Shown here one piece after another: positions 48,080 through 58,450 of a stretch of DNA of 64,000 nucleotides. The stretch's first letter is position 1, and each line of letters starts with the position of its first letter. Under the pieces are notes generated by a model, which worked only from the letters and a program-made list of their open reading frames with translations, did not search any database and was not told where the DNA came from. The translations under genes and the position numbers were made by a program. This DNA comes from Rhyzopertha dominica (Eukaryota; Arthropoda; Insecta; Coleoptera; Bostrichidae), in assembly GCA_025024175.1 (NCBI GenBank), contig QCXZ01000137.1:4092001-4156000 (forward strand), written 5' to 3'.

Positions 48080-49300
48080 AATATCATTGGAAATAGTTTG
48101 AATACTAGAAGATGAAGTTCTTCATTATATTCCTTTTATGGTGCCGTGAAAAGTTCTTCACTAATTTTGACAACTGTGGTAGACTTCTCAAGTTTTTCTT
48201 TAACTTCAGAAGTCTTATTTTTGTGTTCAATGGAATCTTCTAGATAGCTTTCAGCTGCAGAAGAACTTTTTCATTCTCAGTGCCTTTTGATGACAGTAAT
48301 GTCATTTCCACTGTTTACTGTCAAAATGGGCAATATTCTCCGAAAAGTATACCCGGTGTATCTCTCTGGATTTGGAAGAGATGTACTGTGATTGTTTTAA
48401 ACAAGCTGTAAAGCACATAATATATATTTTTCATACCACAAAAATAAAGGCGATGAGTCACCTTTCTTGGACATAATGTAACTTATCTATCATTAGATAG
48501 TTTTCATTCGGAAAGTACTTTATTTAGACAACACCATGACCTGCTTTGCTAATTTGTGATATCCACTAATTTTGGCCTCTTTTTTAACCAACAGTGTTCT
48601 TTTAATTATAAAATACGTACTCCAAACAGAACTTTGATGATATTTCCTTAATATTTAATAGCGAACAATAATTATTTTGTTAAAGTAGTTGAATAGGCCA
48701 ATGAAACTGTTTTATCTATGACTTCAGTCAGTACTTCCATTGCTTTAATGCCTGGTACTCCGTTCCATAACTCTGCTTTTTTAATAGAAGTAATCTTTCT
48801 AAAGCTTCTCGAGCCCTTCTTTAATTATCCAGTTCTGTTTTCAACGATTTATTTAGAGATGAATCTTTAGTAACCAAAGACAACCGTTTGTTTCAGTGGA
48901 AAAATACTGAAATTTAAAGAAGTTTTGCCAGTCAAATGCGTAAGTCTATTGTTCAATTTTTGTATTTTTCAGTCAGTTTACTACAAAGAAAGAAAATAGG
49001 TTGGTTCTTTAGAATTTCTTGTGCTAGAAGTGACTGTTATAATTAATCAAAAAGGTAGGCTTAATATCAGATATGCTTTTCCCTGCAGTGTTTTTCGAAA
49101 TAAAGGTCTATTAATTCCATGTACCTTTCAGAAATATAATAAAAACATTAGAAAGTTGCGGTATAGTCAGATGTACATTGTGTTGATGGTTTTCTCAGCC
49201 ATGATTGGAGCAAAATAACCTTCATACCATCAAAAACAAGCTGATCTTGCCAGAGAAGTCTTCCTAGAACCACCTTAATCATGTGGCATTTTTCATTGAC
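48080..49300 (-). pseudogene. Possible decayed protein-coding sequence with coiled-coil-like stretches
   Basis: Minus-strand frames, broken by shifts, give KAELWNGVPGIKAMEVLTEV (about 48,700-48,760), GTENEKVLLQLKAI (about 48,250-48,290) and YLEDSIEHKNKTSEVKEKLE (about 48,190-48,250). Charged heptad-like composition is unusual for this DNA and suggests a retroposed gene copy or an old transposon protein. I do not recognise the parent. Confidence 0.25.
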
Positions 49301-50340
49301 CAAGCTCTTTGAGATTATGTTGAAGAAGTATCTCTGCGGTTTTTAGACCGTTTTTACGCGTTTCTTATGTAGTAGAAATGCACTTTTGTTGTTACGTAAT
49401 AACACGAAATCTAACAGGGTATCAAAGAAATTGTTTCCACCCTTTGATCCATCCGAATTCATTTGTCTACGTCTCGTCACGCAATACAATTTGATTTCAT
49501 CTAATAAACGCAGGAGACAAAACCGAATATCCATTACCGCACCATTAGGTAATAGGTTCTTCGTGCGATTCGGTCCCGAAGCCAATTGCCTTACAAGCCA
49601 CCGCTCCATCTTCCTCAGCTCGAACCCCCAAAGGGCTTTCCTTCCCACTAATGTACTTCATCTGTAAACCCTTCCGCAAAAACATTACCCAAGGTCCCTT
49701 GATCCCCTGGGACTGCATGAGCATCGATAGCAACGCGAGGGTTGAGAGATGACGTTATCAGTTTGTAAGTTCCCTAGTGGCTCGCATTATTTTGATCATC
49801 AATTAATAATCGTCGGAAGGATATCTGTAGTGCCTTGAACATTTAAGCTTCGTGGAACTTCTCTACATCCTTGGTATTCTGCGTGAGTGTTAGAAACTAA
49901 CGACGCTTCTTCGTGAAATGAAATCGTGGGACGAAGGACCATAATTAAAGTCTGCGATAATTTGCCCGACAAAGGCGGTCCCCATAATTCCGGCTTAAAC
50001 GTCCGTCGAAATATTAAATCCGCGGCACGCGCCGTGCATCGGACCTACTCCACCGGCTGTTGAATGAATCATCCACCTAGGGGTGGAGGACCGAACGTCA
50101 GTGCGCGTGGTTCCGATATTGGAAGCACCAGCTGGTCATTGGCTTGAAACGTGCTCGTTCCACCACGGTACGCTAAAACTTTTGTTAGATTCAAAGCTGC
50201 CGTTTTTCGGCTCAGAAAGTAAAAGTTAAGAATACATGCCTTATTTGAAGGACATTGTATATTAATAACAAGCTGTATGCACTAAAGTTTATGCATTTTC
50301 CCGACTAGTTCCTCGTTGTTGTCTAAAAACTATACCATTG
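49301..50340. other. Intron with GC-richer island at about 49,430-50,180
   Basis: Overlapping frames on both strands (49,343-49,648 minus, 49,386-49,667 plus) have no recognisable domain. Composition suggests single-copy DNA rather than transposon debris. Confidence 0.35.
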
Positions 50341-50789
50341 TATGGGGTTTCTATAAATAATTCATGCATCCAGGGCGCTTATGGAAATGAATTATTTGAT
50401 ATATTTCAATATGAGAAAACGCCTGGCAGTGTATTTTCAACATATTTTGTAGTGCTTTATGGTATAATCAACTTTGAGGTTGCAGAAAGCTCACAACTAA
50501 GTGGTAGTAACGTTAGCTGCACTACATAAAGCTTCCACAGTACAAGGGTATAGACTGTAGAGGTTACCACAAGCCTACTATACCAATTTCTTACCTTTGA
50601 CAGAAAAATAAAACCGAAAATCGTTAAAAAACTTTATAAAGCCATCAATTCCCTGACTGTAACTTGATCTGCAACCTTTACTACTATCGCCGTGCATATT
50701 GTAGCTTGGCAGCAGTTACAAAAAGGCGGCACAAAGTATTAAGAAATCAACGACGGTCGCGTTGCATAATCATTTATATACACCCTGTA
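50341..50789. mobile_element. MITE family 2, copy 3 (inverted, with extra internal sequence)
   Basis: Starts TATGGGGTTTCTATAAATAA and ends TATACACCCTGTA. Its parts match the complement of 33,746-34,113 (GCATCCAGGGCGCTTATGGA near the start, TTGTAGCTTGGCAGCAGTTA near the end). About 100 bp of unrelated sequence lies between about 50,535 and 50,665. Confidence 0.8.
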
Positions 50790-52329
50790 GAATATATAGG
50801 AACCTGAAGAATCTTTAGGTACCAATATGGATCTAGCTGGAGAATTCTCACCTCCTTAACAATCTTCTTGGTTTGCCGCTCTATTCGTAAGCGCAAGACG
50901 GAAAACATTAAAAACGCTGAGCGTGTCCTCTACTGACAAAAATACCTCGCGTTCCATTGGCTTCGCGTATACCGAATTGTATAATTGCCGCAAAAATCGC
51001 TGTATACAAATTCCACCAAACTCGATCATCTGTTTTCGACCGTGGTGGAGCTGTCTTTGAACCACCACACGCACGGTTCATGCGCTCTTTCATCGATTTC
51101 AAAACTCTCAGACGCTAGACAGACATGGTCACTGGGCCCAACAAAAATATTATTACAATCGGATATTTCTCTCTGTCGCCTGTGTGATGTGATATTTAAA
51201 TGATATAGTTGGTGTCTCGAAACTGTGATGGTATTGCTCTTGTATCGTGCTGCCAGGCCAGCTGTCGCCCGCCCACCAGGACTGATTGGTATATTTTTCT
51301 TGTTCTGCACAATTTGTTTCCTTCTTTGGAATTGCGTCGTTGTTTGTTTGTGGCTTGATGTTTTCTGTGGCATTTGTTTACTTACTTTTAGTGTTTGATG
51401 TAGGCCGGTGATTTTGCGAGATGTCAGCTGCTGTCAAATGCAGATGGCAGTTTTGTACAACTGAAAATTTCAAAAATTTGCAATTTTATCTCCGACAATA
51501 CTTGAATTAATATTTTGTTGAAAATCAGGAGTAATAATGATTGCCAGAGTAATAGGCTCAATTTCGCTTTTGAAATTTGTCTCTGATGATAAGGTCCCCC
51601 TTTATTAGCACACTACGTAATACTGCACCGATGACGCATAACAAACAGAAGAAATTCTATTTCGTCTCCGACTCACGTACATTTACTTGTTTACTCACCT
51701 TTTGTCGAAATATAGCTAAAATTTAGGGCTGTTCCTCTGGCCACGTACACGTATGTAAATAATAATCTTCTCACGCATATTTTATAATTCTGCAAGATTT
51801 TATTACTGATCATTTAAAATCGGACATTCTCTTTACATTATCACGTGTCAGTGAACAGCTCGCTATAGGTTTGACGCCATATTTTGTTTCATCTTATTTG
51901 TATTACGTGTAATTCTATGACTATAGTTAATTGCACGACGAGTAAATTAATGGAAGCGCCCATTACAGTGTGTGATATTTGAATAACGCCACGGTTTGGT
52001 TTATATTCCAAAATGTGTTTTCCACGATAACAAAATTTCAACTGATATCGGAAGTCTAGGAAAAATGAGTTTGATAGGACCATTTCTTAAGCGAAGTTCT
52101 GCTCTCTTATGTAAAAGTAGTCTGTTTGTTTCCTAGAACCTTTTGCTTGCTTTACTATTTATAGTAAACACTCACGTGCTTGGACTAGTGATATTTCTTA
52201 CTAAATATAAGGAAGTAATAAAAACAGAACAAAACTGAAGCATGCTACTTAAAACACGTTTTTGGTGCCACATAAACATTATTTAATTTAAATATTGCTA
52301 CGAACTTAGAATAAATTTAATTTATACCT
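50790..52329. other. Intron, unassigned
   Basis: A moderately GC-rich stretch at 50,860-51,320 has overlapping frames (51,026-51,373 minus, 115 codons) without known motifs. It could be the end of an unrecognised element. The remainder is AT-rich. Confidence 0.35.
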
Positions 52330-54060
52330 TTTTGTGTACTGTTTTTGCCTATCATATCTTTTTTCTTGGTCTGTCTTTTCCCATTCCCACCAAGTGCCCA
52401 TATCACCGCAATCTTTGTCTTTCTATGTTGTACAAAATCAGTTTCACATTAGTTCTTCTCTTACTGCTTCATTTCTAATTTTGCCCTTTCTTGTTACGCC
52501 CTTAACTCTGATAGTTCATCTCCATAGCCTGGTTTTGCCGCATCGTCAGTGTCCAACTTTTGCACCATTTGTTCTCAGCAATATGTCGATATTCCTTTAA
52601 GACCATTTCTTAATGCCTAATGTAATTTTGTGACTTTTTTAACTCTTTCGTCGATTTCTGCGTATCTTTGTGTTCTGATTTCCTATGACCGTTAACTTTG
52701 ACTTGTCTACGTTCATGTTTTTAGCAAAGCGTCGTTCCACATTTCGAGGCTTTGTTAAAGATCTCTTTCATCAATTACAAAAATCTCCAGATCAGCAGGA
52801 AATGTGTATTCCATTATTGATATTGGTTCCATGTGTCTATACCCTATGTAACGACCACCGTTTTGATTCTTGTTTCGTGACAATTTTCTGGTGTCATGTT
52901 GTTGGCTCTAACATATGACGCATATTCGTAAAGGGGCGTATTGTCTTTCAAAAAAAAAGAGTAGCAAAGATATTTCTTTTTTCCACATAATCGCCATTCA
53001 TTTATAAGCATTTTCCTAAGGTTTCATCAGGTTCGTTAACACCTCTGTATAAAAGTTTTCCGTCTGGGAATTAAACAATATCATAACGGTAATCTTGACA
53101 TCCTCGTCGTTCTTTAGGCTGGTCCAGCAAGCCATTATTTGAAGTGTAAGAAGAGGAAAGAGTAAAGTGCAAAATCGAGACTGAAAGGTGGATAGTCAGA
53201 AAGTTCCTTAGTGGTGGCAGTGTTGTGGGAACTATTTCCGTCGACAATTTCCCGCACCTACGATTTTGGATCGCCCATGTCATTTTGGTGAGCGTTTGGA
53301 AGTACGTAGCACCCGTAAATGTTTTCTCACATTCCACGAATTCAACCAACGGAACGGCATTATCATCCCAGAAAATGGTAGCCATCATTTTCTGAGTCGT
53401 GTAAGGAGATTGCTCGATTTTTCTAGTGGCGCCACTGCATTGACTTTTGTTTGGTTTCAGGGAATATCGTAGGATATCTACGTTATTGTATCGGAAAACA
53501 AGTTATCTCCGCCTAGTACCTTTGTGCTGGTCCTTAAACATTTTTGGTACACTCCTTACATGTAACTTGTGATATCCAAGCTTTTGTGTAACAGTCTTGA
53601 ATATGGTGGTGCGTTCAACAAGAAGACTTAAGTCCGTGGTCGAGCAGATCTAAGCTTTTGGTCTGGGCTCACTTTGTGATTGTTCTTATTGTTTATCTTT
53701 TGTTGCTTTTAATCTGTTGTGTATATTGCTTCATATACTTCTAGTACCCTATTCAGCAGCGTTATTTTTCAGTAGTTCTTCCCAGTTTTTATGTATATAG
53801 CTATCTTTTGAATACTGCTGAGTAACAGAGTATCTCTGTTAAAAATTCAATTCCTTTCTACCTTAAGTTTTTTCGTAGTGTCCTGCTGCTGCTTTGTTCA
53901 CCAGCTTTATTGCGTCCTTAACCTCCTGTGGTGTAAATATCTAGTACTTTTGAGTATGTATCATGAAGCCCTGCTATATGATCTTGGTTTTCAGATTCAA
54001 TCCTCATAATGAAAGTATATTTTTACCGATATGTGTGTACAGCGAGCTTTCAGCTGTTGC
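52330..54060 (-). pseudogene. LINE (RTE-like) reverse transcriptase, decayed and split by a mariner
   Basis: The 5' part on the minus strand near 53,900-53,935 reads YTPQEVKDAIKLVNKAA, the region before RT motif 1. The 3' part after the insertion reads SLEMWNDALLKT near 52,740, then, toward 52,330, KLILYNIERQRLRWYGHLVG followed by MGKDRPRKKI. The IERxRLRWxGHxxRM...RxPRK string marks the C-terminus of RTE/Cr1-type LINE proteins of insects. RT motifs A to C are lost where the mariner sits. Many stops. Confidence 0.6.
52930..53645 (-). pseudogene. Mariner transposase inserted into the LINE
   Basis: Minus-strand blocks in order: TQKLGYHKLHVRSVPKMFKD (about 53,540-53,600), a W.H-like block, then KMMATIFWDDNAVPLVEFVE (about 53,330-53,390) and AIQNRRCGKLSTEIV. 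Near 52,990-53,010 comes LGKCL.MNGDYVEK. These match the classical mariner order: LGxxKVxARWVPxxL, VMAxVFWD, xxKRRGKLSxGV, and KCIxxxGDYVEK at the C-terminus. The DNARPH/SPDLAPxD part is scrambled. It is dead. Confidence 0.7.
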
Positions 54061-54353
54061 CTTTAGCACCAAACTGGAGATAATTGGTCAACTTGTTTGA
54101 CTTCACTAATCTGCAATGTTAACCAGTAGGAAAATGTTTTGGATAGCGTACTATTCAATTTAGTTTTGTGCATAAACAAAGCACTCTGTCTTATTTTCAA
54201 GCAAAATATGACACATGTGCCTTTGCTCTGGGATGTATAAAGAAATGTTGGATATGATTTAAACAACAAACAGCTGACATACGTAGTGGCTCAAAACTAA
54301 GCAATTTTCATTGCTCAAGCAGAACTCCATTAATTTTAAGTAATAGTAGTTAG

Positions 54354-54748
54354 TAATTCCTTGAAGAGTCAACCTCACCCCCAAACTCTGGATTCCAGCG
54401 CACCCCGTGTGTCCCCCGGACTCGCCGTGTTGACGGAGCAGCAGGCCCGGCGGGGGCGGCCCGAAGAGCCGCCTCCCCCTCCCACCGGCCCGAGGGCCCC
54501 CTCCAGGTCCAGGAACGGAGCCACGCAGGAGGCCAAGCAGTGGAAACGCTACACGGACTCGCCGGGGGTAGGCAGCCCACCGCCGCCGGCTCCGCCGTCG
54601 CCGACGGGCCAGCGGAGGGAGCGGCGGTCCAGCCCCCACGGCGGCAAGGAGAAGGGGGGCAAGGTCAGGGGGGTGCCGCAGAGCTTCGGCTACGTGAAGA
54701 GGAACAGCTCGCAGAACGGTACCAGCAATGGCACGGCCGCGCCGGCAG
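54354..54748 (+). CDS. sick: Neuron navigator (sickie/NAV) exon: Pro/Arg-rich, GC-rich
   Basis: A 395-nt exon, phase 2 in and phase 1 out (donor GCAG|GTAAAA). It encodes a Pro/Arg/Ser-rich low-complexity region (EEPPPPPTGPRAPSRSRNG, SPPPPAPPSPTGQRRERR) with the more specific blocks AKQWKRYTDSP and QSFGYVKRNSSQNGTSNG, the latter a navigator-type FGYxxRxxSS motif. Base composition is near 70 percent GC, in sharp contrast to the AT-rich introns. The acceptor is inferred from phase: the AG at 54,352-54,353 joins GG|T to keep the frame, but its pyrimidine tract is weak, so the start could be off by a few codons. Confidence 0.8.
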
Positions 54749-54835
54749 GTAAAAAAAGAAAATAATATGTATGTTGAAGAACGTAAGTTTTCGCGGCCAG
54801 AGTCAGATTGAAATCTTAATATTTATACAGGGTGG

Positions 54836-56623
54836 CTACAAAGTATGGAACCAGCAGGTTTTTCAGATTCTGTTCGACCGCCTTTTCTGAAATTGTGCAT
54901 AGGTCTATGGGTAATTCAAATGCATTTTCTTCGAGATATGGGCGCAAGTTGCATTTTTTTTTAATGGCAAGGGGGCCGATCAAAAGGCACATCATTGAAA
55001 AGGTTATTTTTTCCTAATTTCAAAAATGTATCACACTTGTACAATTTGTTGCTTCTGAGTTGAAAAAAGTGTAAATACAATAATCGAGCCTGACAAAGAA
55101 CGAAAAGATTGAGAACAATTTTCTTTATCGCTAAAATGAACAAAAGAAGCCAGGTAGGTATTACCATTTTTCTTTGACTGGTCATAATTTTTGTCTAGTT
55201 TTATCAATTTCTTGCGTATCGGGACCCAAAAAGTAAAAAAGAAAAACATGATTCCGTGACAAATGCAGTATTTTTTCAGATTTACCTTACAGAAGATGCT
55301 CAAAATGTTCGCGATTTACTTCCTGGCAGTAATGCAGCCTTGAGTAAAGGTGCCCTAATTCGTCCTTTTAAATCTTCTGCATCATGTGGCCGATCAGCAT
55401 AAAAATTTTTCAGATACCCCCACAAGAAAAAATCAAGCGGCGTCAGATCAGGGGAACGTGCTGGGCATTCTATCGCTCTGTGCCTACCAATCCATCTGTC
55501 TGGAAATATCGCATTCAAATATCCACGAACGTTGACTACAAAATGGGGCGGTACACCGTCTTGCTGAAACCATATCTGTTCAGAAGGACGCGCAGCATTT
55601 TCACAATCAAGGAATAGGCGAATAAGTTCTGGTATAATGTGTTCGCGCAAGAGCTGTAAATATTTGACCACATTCTAACTTCCATCGATGAAAAAAGGCC
55701 AATAATGTGTTCACCGATAATACGACACCAGACGTGAAGGTGAAGGTGTTGTATGTGGACTTATTCCAACCAATACAGATTTGTGTTCGACCAATATCTG
55801 CAATTATGTTCACATTGCCATTGAGGTTTCATCAGAAAACAATCCAATTTAAAATTTTTCTATCTTCATCTATCCTACGATAGAAATCATCTTCGCGCTC
55901 AGTTCTTGTAAAAAGTGAATTTTATGGATGAAATTTCTCTTTTTTCAACGTTTTTTGAACAGAATTTCTGCTAATATGGTGAATGAGAGCACGCTGTTGT
56001 ACGGAACACTTGGGATTCTCTTGCACATCTAAAAGGACATTCAAGCTACTTTCCTCACTCGTAGCAACCTTTGGAGGTCCTGGTTTTTGACGATTTTTAA
56101 CACCGCCGGTTTCGTCAATACGTTAGAATGTTTTAACAACTGTTGATCTGGAAATTGTTTTACGATCTTCATGAATTGCATTGTAGAGTGCAACTACTTC
56201 CGAATAACTTCGCCTTCTATCTCCATAACCAATCATCATCAAAATTTCGATGCTATCATGTTCAGTTAACTGAGGCATTGCGATTGCAAATAACAAGGTG
56301 AATGAAAATTATCACCAGTCACGAGGAAAATGGAGGCACGTGGAGTTTTCGTTCTTATTTAGCGGTAACGAATATAGTTTTTATCCCGAAGTTTTTTGCA
56401 AAATCCAAGTTTGTTGTCACACTTTTCTCAACTCAGAAGCAATAAATTGTACAAGTGTGATACATTTTTGAAATCAGCCTTTTGATACCCTTCCCATACA
56501 AAAATGGAACTTGCGCCCATAGCTTGGAAACAAGAGCTGGCACGGAGTTGAAAAAATTCCAGAAAATGCAGTTCAATTACCTACCCATAGACCTATGCAC
56601 AATTTCAGAAAAATCGGTCGAAC
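54836..56623 (-). mobile_element. DD41D mariner-type transposon family B, nearly complete copy
   Basis: The left end TACAGGGTGGCTACAAAGTA and about 240 bp of subterminal sequence are repeated inverted at 56,400-56,623 (CTCAACTCAGAAGCAATAAA, then ACCTATGCACAATTTCAG). The outermost 50 bp of the right end are lost. The insertion accounts for about 1.8 of the 2.2 kb of this navigator intron. Confidence 0.85.
55300..56278 (-). pseudogene. Mariner-superfamily transposase (DD41D), frameshifted
   Basis: The start at 56,278 gives MPQLTEHDSIEILMMIGYGD, an N-terminal helix-turn-helix. A stop interrupts after RSTVVKTF; the frame resumes with IDETGGVKNRQKPGPPKV (the GRPxK linker type) and TLKK.EISSIKFTLFT. 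The last open part, 55,300-55,671, holds KYLQLLREHIIPELIRLF, QIWFQQDGVPPHFVVNVRGY and ARSPDLTPLDFFLWGYLK, with a DD41D spacing by my count. The part between about 55,680 and 55,870 is shortened. Inactive. Confidence 0.82.
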
Positions 56624-56953
56624 CTAACCCGTTCCTTTTTTATTATTTTTGGCATTATCTGCAAAGTATACTAGCATTTTTTGTGCAGGTTCGTTAGTGC
56701 GTAAACTACGTTACCATCACATGGACGGGTATAGAACTGCATAACATACATTTTCTTATCTCCAGTAACAACAACGGTTTCAGCATACTCTCCCACTTTA
56801 GATGTGGTTACGACGCCGTATGATTGACCACACATAAATAACTCGTAAAATTACCTCATAAAATCGACTTTATACAATCGACCTTACTGATAAACGCATC
56901 TTTGCGTTGCAAGTATTTTGGATCGCTTTATTACAGTGCATTCGTTGTTACAG

Positions 56954-57064
56954 CTATGCAAAACCAGTGCGGGAAAACGGCTCAAATTTCTGCTGTGCCC
57001 AGGACCAAAGTTAAAGTGTCTGGAGGTACACAGACTTGCTCCAGTGATCTTCAACAAGCACATA
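56954..57064 (+). CDS. sick: Neuron navigator (sickie/NAV) exon: KVKVSGGTQT block
   Basis: A 111-nt exon with acceptor TTGTTACAG and donor CATA|GTAAGT, phase 1 in and phase 1 out, so it could be skipped without frameshift. It encodes QNQCGKTAQISAVPRTKVKV then SGGTQTCSSDLQQAH. The RTKVKVSGGTQT string resembles a short navigator block just upstream of the YKSYSLTG region. No membrane or catalytic feature. Confidence 0.82.
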
Positions 57065-57250
57065 GTAAGTAACCATTCCAGATATTTCAGTTTGATGGCG
57101 TTAGAAATAATTATTTATAGATTAATGAACTGTGTGTGTTATAACGTAAAGACTGAAAAATGCTGCTACATTATTAGCAAAAATCGAAGATCTGTCTTTT
57201 TACTGACGATCTTTACCTACTCGATATATAAAAAATTACCAACTTTTCAG

Positions 57251-57479
57251 AATCAAACTCCCAGTATAAGAGTTACTCCTTAACTGGTAATGCTGCCAAC
57301 CAGCTGAGCCAGTCAGTCAGGGAACGACTGATGCTGGGCTCTCAGAGTCTTCCAAAGGGCGTGGGACAGGACTACGCCCTGGTCATGAGGCAGGGACGGC
57401 CTAAAGCCAGCGATGGCTCTCTGTCAGACACTCAAGCCATAGATACCTCGAGTCCTTACGCCCCCTGGCTAAGGCACAG
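57251..57479 (+). CDS. sick: Neuron navigator (sickie/NAV) exon: SYSLTG/LSQSVRERLMLGSQSLP block
   Basis: A 229-nt exon, phase 1 in and phase 2 out (donor CACAG|GTAAGT). It encodes YKSYSLTGNAANQLSQSVRE, RLMLGSQSLPKGVGQDYALV and RPKASDGSLSDTQAIDTSSP, then YAPWLRH. These are among the most conserved linear motifs of the navigator family across animals, and they settle the gene identity. Their function is not well defined; they lie in the long region between the CH domain and the coiled coils. The preceding intron is only 186 bp. Confidence 0.95.
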
Positions 57480-57533
57480 GTAAGTTCGTGTCTTCCAAGG
57501 GCATCCCGGATGTTGTAGCGTCCCCTTTTGCAG

Positions 57534-57677
57534 CAATACCTATTCTATTGCACCACGATTGTCCGAAACAGACAGCATGGAGAGCTTGTCCAGTCTTCCA
57601 GGCCACAGAGGGAGCCTTACTCATGCGAGGTTGCTCAGAGATTCACCTTCTAGACTTAGCAGGAGCAATAGCATAAG
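57534..57677 (+). CDS. sick: Neuron navigator (sickie/NAV) exon: ESLSSLP block
   Basis: A 144-nt exon after a 54-bp intron, with acceptor CCTTTTGCAG and donor ATAAG|GTAGGC, phase 2 in and out; it adds exactly 48 codons and could be a cassette. It encodes APRLSETDSMESLSSLPGHR, then LLRDSPSRLSRSNSIR. Ser-rich with many potential phosphorylation sites. The terminal SNSIR joins STKSEKLYPS of the exon at 58,002, as in vertebrate NAVs, which supports direct splicing over the intervening 324 bp. Confidence 0.93.
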
Positions 57678-58001
57678 GTAGGCTGCCTCATTTGCACTAT
57701 GCACACAATATTCTTCTAACTCTATAACCCTGTGTATGTACAATTTCTGATTTTGTTATAACTCCAGCTATCTCAGAGAACGGACTTTCCCAAGGTACAG
57801 ACCGACGACAGTAATCATCACTACTTTGATAATTCCAGAGGTAAAGGTAATAACAAAACCAACAGTTCGTCTGGAATTATCAAAAACACCATATGGTTTT
57901 CTCCATTACACAGCTTACGCACAAAGTCTCGTCTCGCTTTAGATGTCTTGACTTCATTCTTCCATTCTTCCTTCATCCTGTTTGTTTCGTTGTTGTTGCA
58001 G

Positions 58002-58204
58002 ATCAACGAAATCTGAGAAACTTTATCCTTCAATGTTACATAGGAACAGTGAGCAGGAGAGTGAGCCTTATTATTGCTTGCCAGTCGGGGCCATTTTAAG
58101 CCACTGGTCGCAGCCAACCAGTCCTGCTCCTGGTTCCGCCAGGACCTTTCCATTATCACCCACACATTCCACCCCGAGGCACAGTATACCCAAGAATGAT
58201 GATG
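58002..58204 (+). CDS. sick: Neuron navigator (sickie/NAV) exon: STKSEKLYPSML block
   Basis: A 203-nt exon, phase 2 in and phase 1 out, with acceptor TTGTTGTTGCAG and donor GATG|GTGAGT. It encodes STKSEKLYPSMLHRNSEQES, then EPYYCLPVGAILSHWSQPTS and a Ser/Pro-rich end with FPLSPTHSTPRHS. The KSEKLYPSML and EPYY.LPVG strings are diagnostic for navigators. Short frames of the minus strand here are shadows. Confidence 0.94.
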
Positions 58205-58298
58205 GTGAGTAAAGTTGTGCTTTGGCTGTAGTATTTTGTAATCTCTGCGCCAAATTTTACGATTCGATTTTACTCATGCACTCAATTTTCATTTGCAG

Positions 58299-58450
58299 TT
58301 CATGGGTCTTCAGTGAGCCTGGTGTCTACCGCGTCCAGTTTATATTCATCAGCTGAAGAAAAACAGGCACATGAAATCAGGAAACTACGCAGGGAACTGA
58401 CAGAAGCTCAAGAAAAAGTCCAAACCTTAACCTCGCAGCTCAGCACAAAT
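58299..58450 (+). CDS. sick: Neuron navigator (sickie/NAV) exon: start of first coiled coil
   Basis: A 152-nt exon, phase 1 in and phase 0 out, with acceptor TTCATTTGCAG and donor AAAT|GTAAGT. It encodes SVSLVSTASSLYSSAEEKQA, then HEIRKLRRELTEAQEKVQTL and TSQLSTN. The HEIRKLRRELxxAQEKVxTLTSQL segment starts the first coiled coil and is nearly invariant in the family. The continuation of the coiled coil and the C-terminal AAA+ ATPase are not found in the remaining 5.5 kb, so the next exon should lie beyond the window. Confidence 0.95.

Noticed and set aside
54259..54639. Minus-strand frame of 126 codons, Gly/Arg/Pro-rich
   Set aside because: Complement of the Pro-rich navigator exon; low-complexity artefact.
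57768..57834. Possible extra exon between 57,677 and 58,002 with acceptor AACTCCAG and donors at GAG|GTAAAG
   Set aside because: Both donor choices end in the wrong phase and would shift the frame. The family-conserved join SNSIR to STKSEKLYPS needs direct splicing.
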